From Bacteroidales bacterium UBA6851 (lineage in GTDB: Bacteria > Bacteroidota > Bacteroidia > Bacteroidales > UBA932), in assembly GCA_002451795.1 (NCBI GenBank), contig DKDJ01000012.1, positions 1 to 24,280 on the forward strand: 24,280 bases of DNA, written 5' to 3'. Of the stretch, positions 24,024 to 24,280 are shown piece after piece; position 1 is the first letter of the stretch, and every line of letters begins with the position of its first letter. The notes beneath the pieces were generated by a model that saw only the letters and a list, made by a program, of their open reading frames with translations, was not told where the DNA came from and did no database searches. A program made the translations under genes and the position numbers.

Positions 24024-24054
24024 AAAAAAGTTCGGAGCAATTCCGAACTTTTTT
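24024..24054. terminator. Bidirectional terminator between cas2 and the array
   Basis: A perfect 13-bp inverted repeat: AAAAAAGTTCGGA (24024-24036), 5-nt loop, TCCGAACTTTTTT (24042-24054). It gives a U-tract on either strand, so it can end the cas mRNA from the left and the array transcript from the right. Confidence 0.9.
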
Positions 24055-24078
24055 ATTCTTGGACACATGCTGTAAGTT

Positions 24079-24101
24079 GTTGTGTTTCTTTGTCTTGCAC
24101 G
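24079..24101 (-). repeat. Inverted flank element, right copy
   Basis: On the minus strand CGTGCAAGACAA (24101-24090) then AGAAA then CACAAC (24084-24079). It matches the left copy at 18328-18347 in inverted orientation. It also looks like a CRISPR repeat with its middle deleted (GACAAAGA ... CACAAC), lying opposite to the array's plus-strand repeat orientation. Confidence 0.45.
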
Positions 24102-24107
24102 AACTCT

Positions 24108-24280
24108 GTTGTGTCCGAAGGACAAAGATATAAAATCTGAAAGCAATTCACAACAACAAGGCAGAAACGATAGAGCAGGTGGAAGTTGTGTCCGAAGGAC
24201 AAAGATATAAAATCTGAAAGCAATTCACAACAGTTTGCGTGCGTCAATGTAACGGACATCGTTGTGTCCGAAGGACAAAG
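24108..24280 (-). CRISPR. Type II-C CRISPR array, first units (continues beyond window)
   Basis: Two identical 47-nt repeats at 24108-24154 and 24185-24231, and the first 20 nt of a third at 24261-24280. Spacers are 30 nt (24155-24184) and 29 nt (24232-24260). In crRNA orientation (minus strand) the repeat starts GTTGTGAATTGCTTTCAG and ends GGACACAAC. Its ends are inverted (GTTGTG/CACAAC), and GTCC-TTC-GGAC can form a hairpin near the 3' end. The strand is set by complementarity to the tracrRNA anti-repeat. 47-nt repeats with ~30-nt spacers are usual in Bacteroidetes II-C. Spacer targets cannot be judged from here. Confidence 0.97.
24123..24153 (-). promoter_or_regulatory. Promoter embedded in the CRISPR repeat (repeat 1; same in repeat 2 at 24200-24230)
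   Basis: Within the repeat, minus strand: TTG (repeat bases 2-4), exactly 20 nt, TATCTTTG (bases 25-32), matching the Bacteroidota promoter consensus. The start would fall around repeat bases 37-40, about 10 nt before the next spacer. Every repeat would thus be a promoter for the spacer downstream. Consensus match is seen; activity is inferred. Confidence 0.6.

Noticed and set aside
24232..24260. Guessing targets of the two visible spacers
   Set aside because: No match can be judged without a database search, and I saw none inside the window.

Overview
The window looks like a chromosomal segment of a Bacteroidales bacterium (phylum Bacteroidota); I cannot fix the family. Three things point there: a type V (FimA/Mfa-like) pilus lipoprotein operon under an AraC-type membrane regulator, repeated matches to the Bacteroidota promoter consensus (-33 TTTG, 19-21 nt, -7 TAnnTTTG) in place of sigma-70 boxes, and a type II-C CRISPR-Cas locus with a 47-nt repeat. 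No rRNA, tRNA, insertion sequence or phage gene was seen.

Layout. (1) 1-9712, surface-pilus region. A cut-off C-terminal ORF (1-120) faces a leftward membrane-anchored AraC-like regulator (117-1277). Across a 264-nt control region with repeated GTAACG elements lies a rightward six-gene operon (1542-9562): an OmpA-type outer-membrane protein, a FimB/Mfa2-like lipoprotein and four fimbrillin-family lipoproteins. The last two carry GLUG-repeat ends that are nearly identical in DNA, and a decayed start of a third copy follows. A strong terminator at 9681-9712 closes the operon.

(2) 9813-18117, housekeeping genes. A rightward run holds rlmN, a patatin/Omp85-type outer-membrane phospholipase, recX and an M20 dipeptidase. 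A leftward pair follows: thymidine kinase and a possible GNAT/Mom-like protein. Then come rightward rsmI and a membrane helix-hairpin-helix protein, overlapping by 68 nt.

(3) 18118-24280, CRISPR region. A candidate ~70-nt small RNA on the minus strand is followed by a minus-strand tracrRNA, then cas9-cas1-cas2 on the plus strand with overlapping stop/start codons, a bidirectional terminator, and the first two and a half repeats of an array that runs off the window. There is no csn2 or cas4, so the locus is type II-C.

How the CRISPR parts fit together. The repeat, read on the minus strand, pairs with the tracrRNA anti-repeat, so the array should be transcribed leftward, toward cas2. Each repeat contains a full Bacteroidota promoter (TTG, 20 nt, TATCTTTG) placed to start transcription about 10 nt before the next spacer. 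The tracrRNA has its own near-perfect promoter (TTTTG, 19 nt, TAGATTTG) overlapping the end of its anti-repeat. This suggests crRNAs started repeat by repeat, as shown for Neisseria type II-C, but using the Bacteroidota sigma consensus. The tracrRNA tail also carries an 8-nt copy of the repeat's first bases that could mask its own anti-repeat. These RNA-level features and the unassigned small RNA beside them are the most interesting content here. All are read from sequence only and need RNA data.
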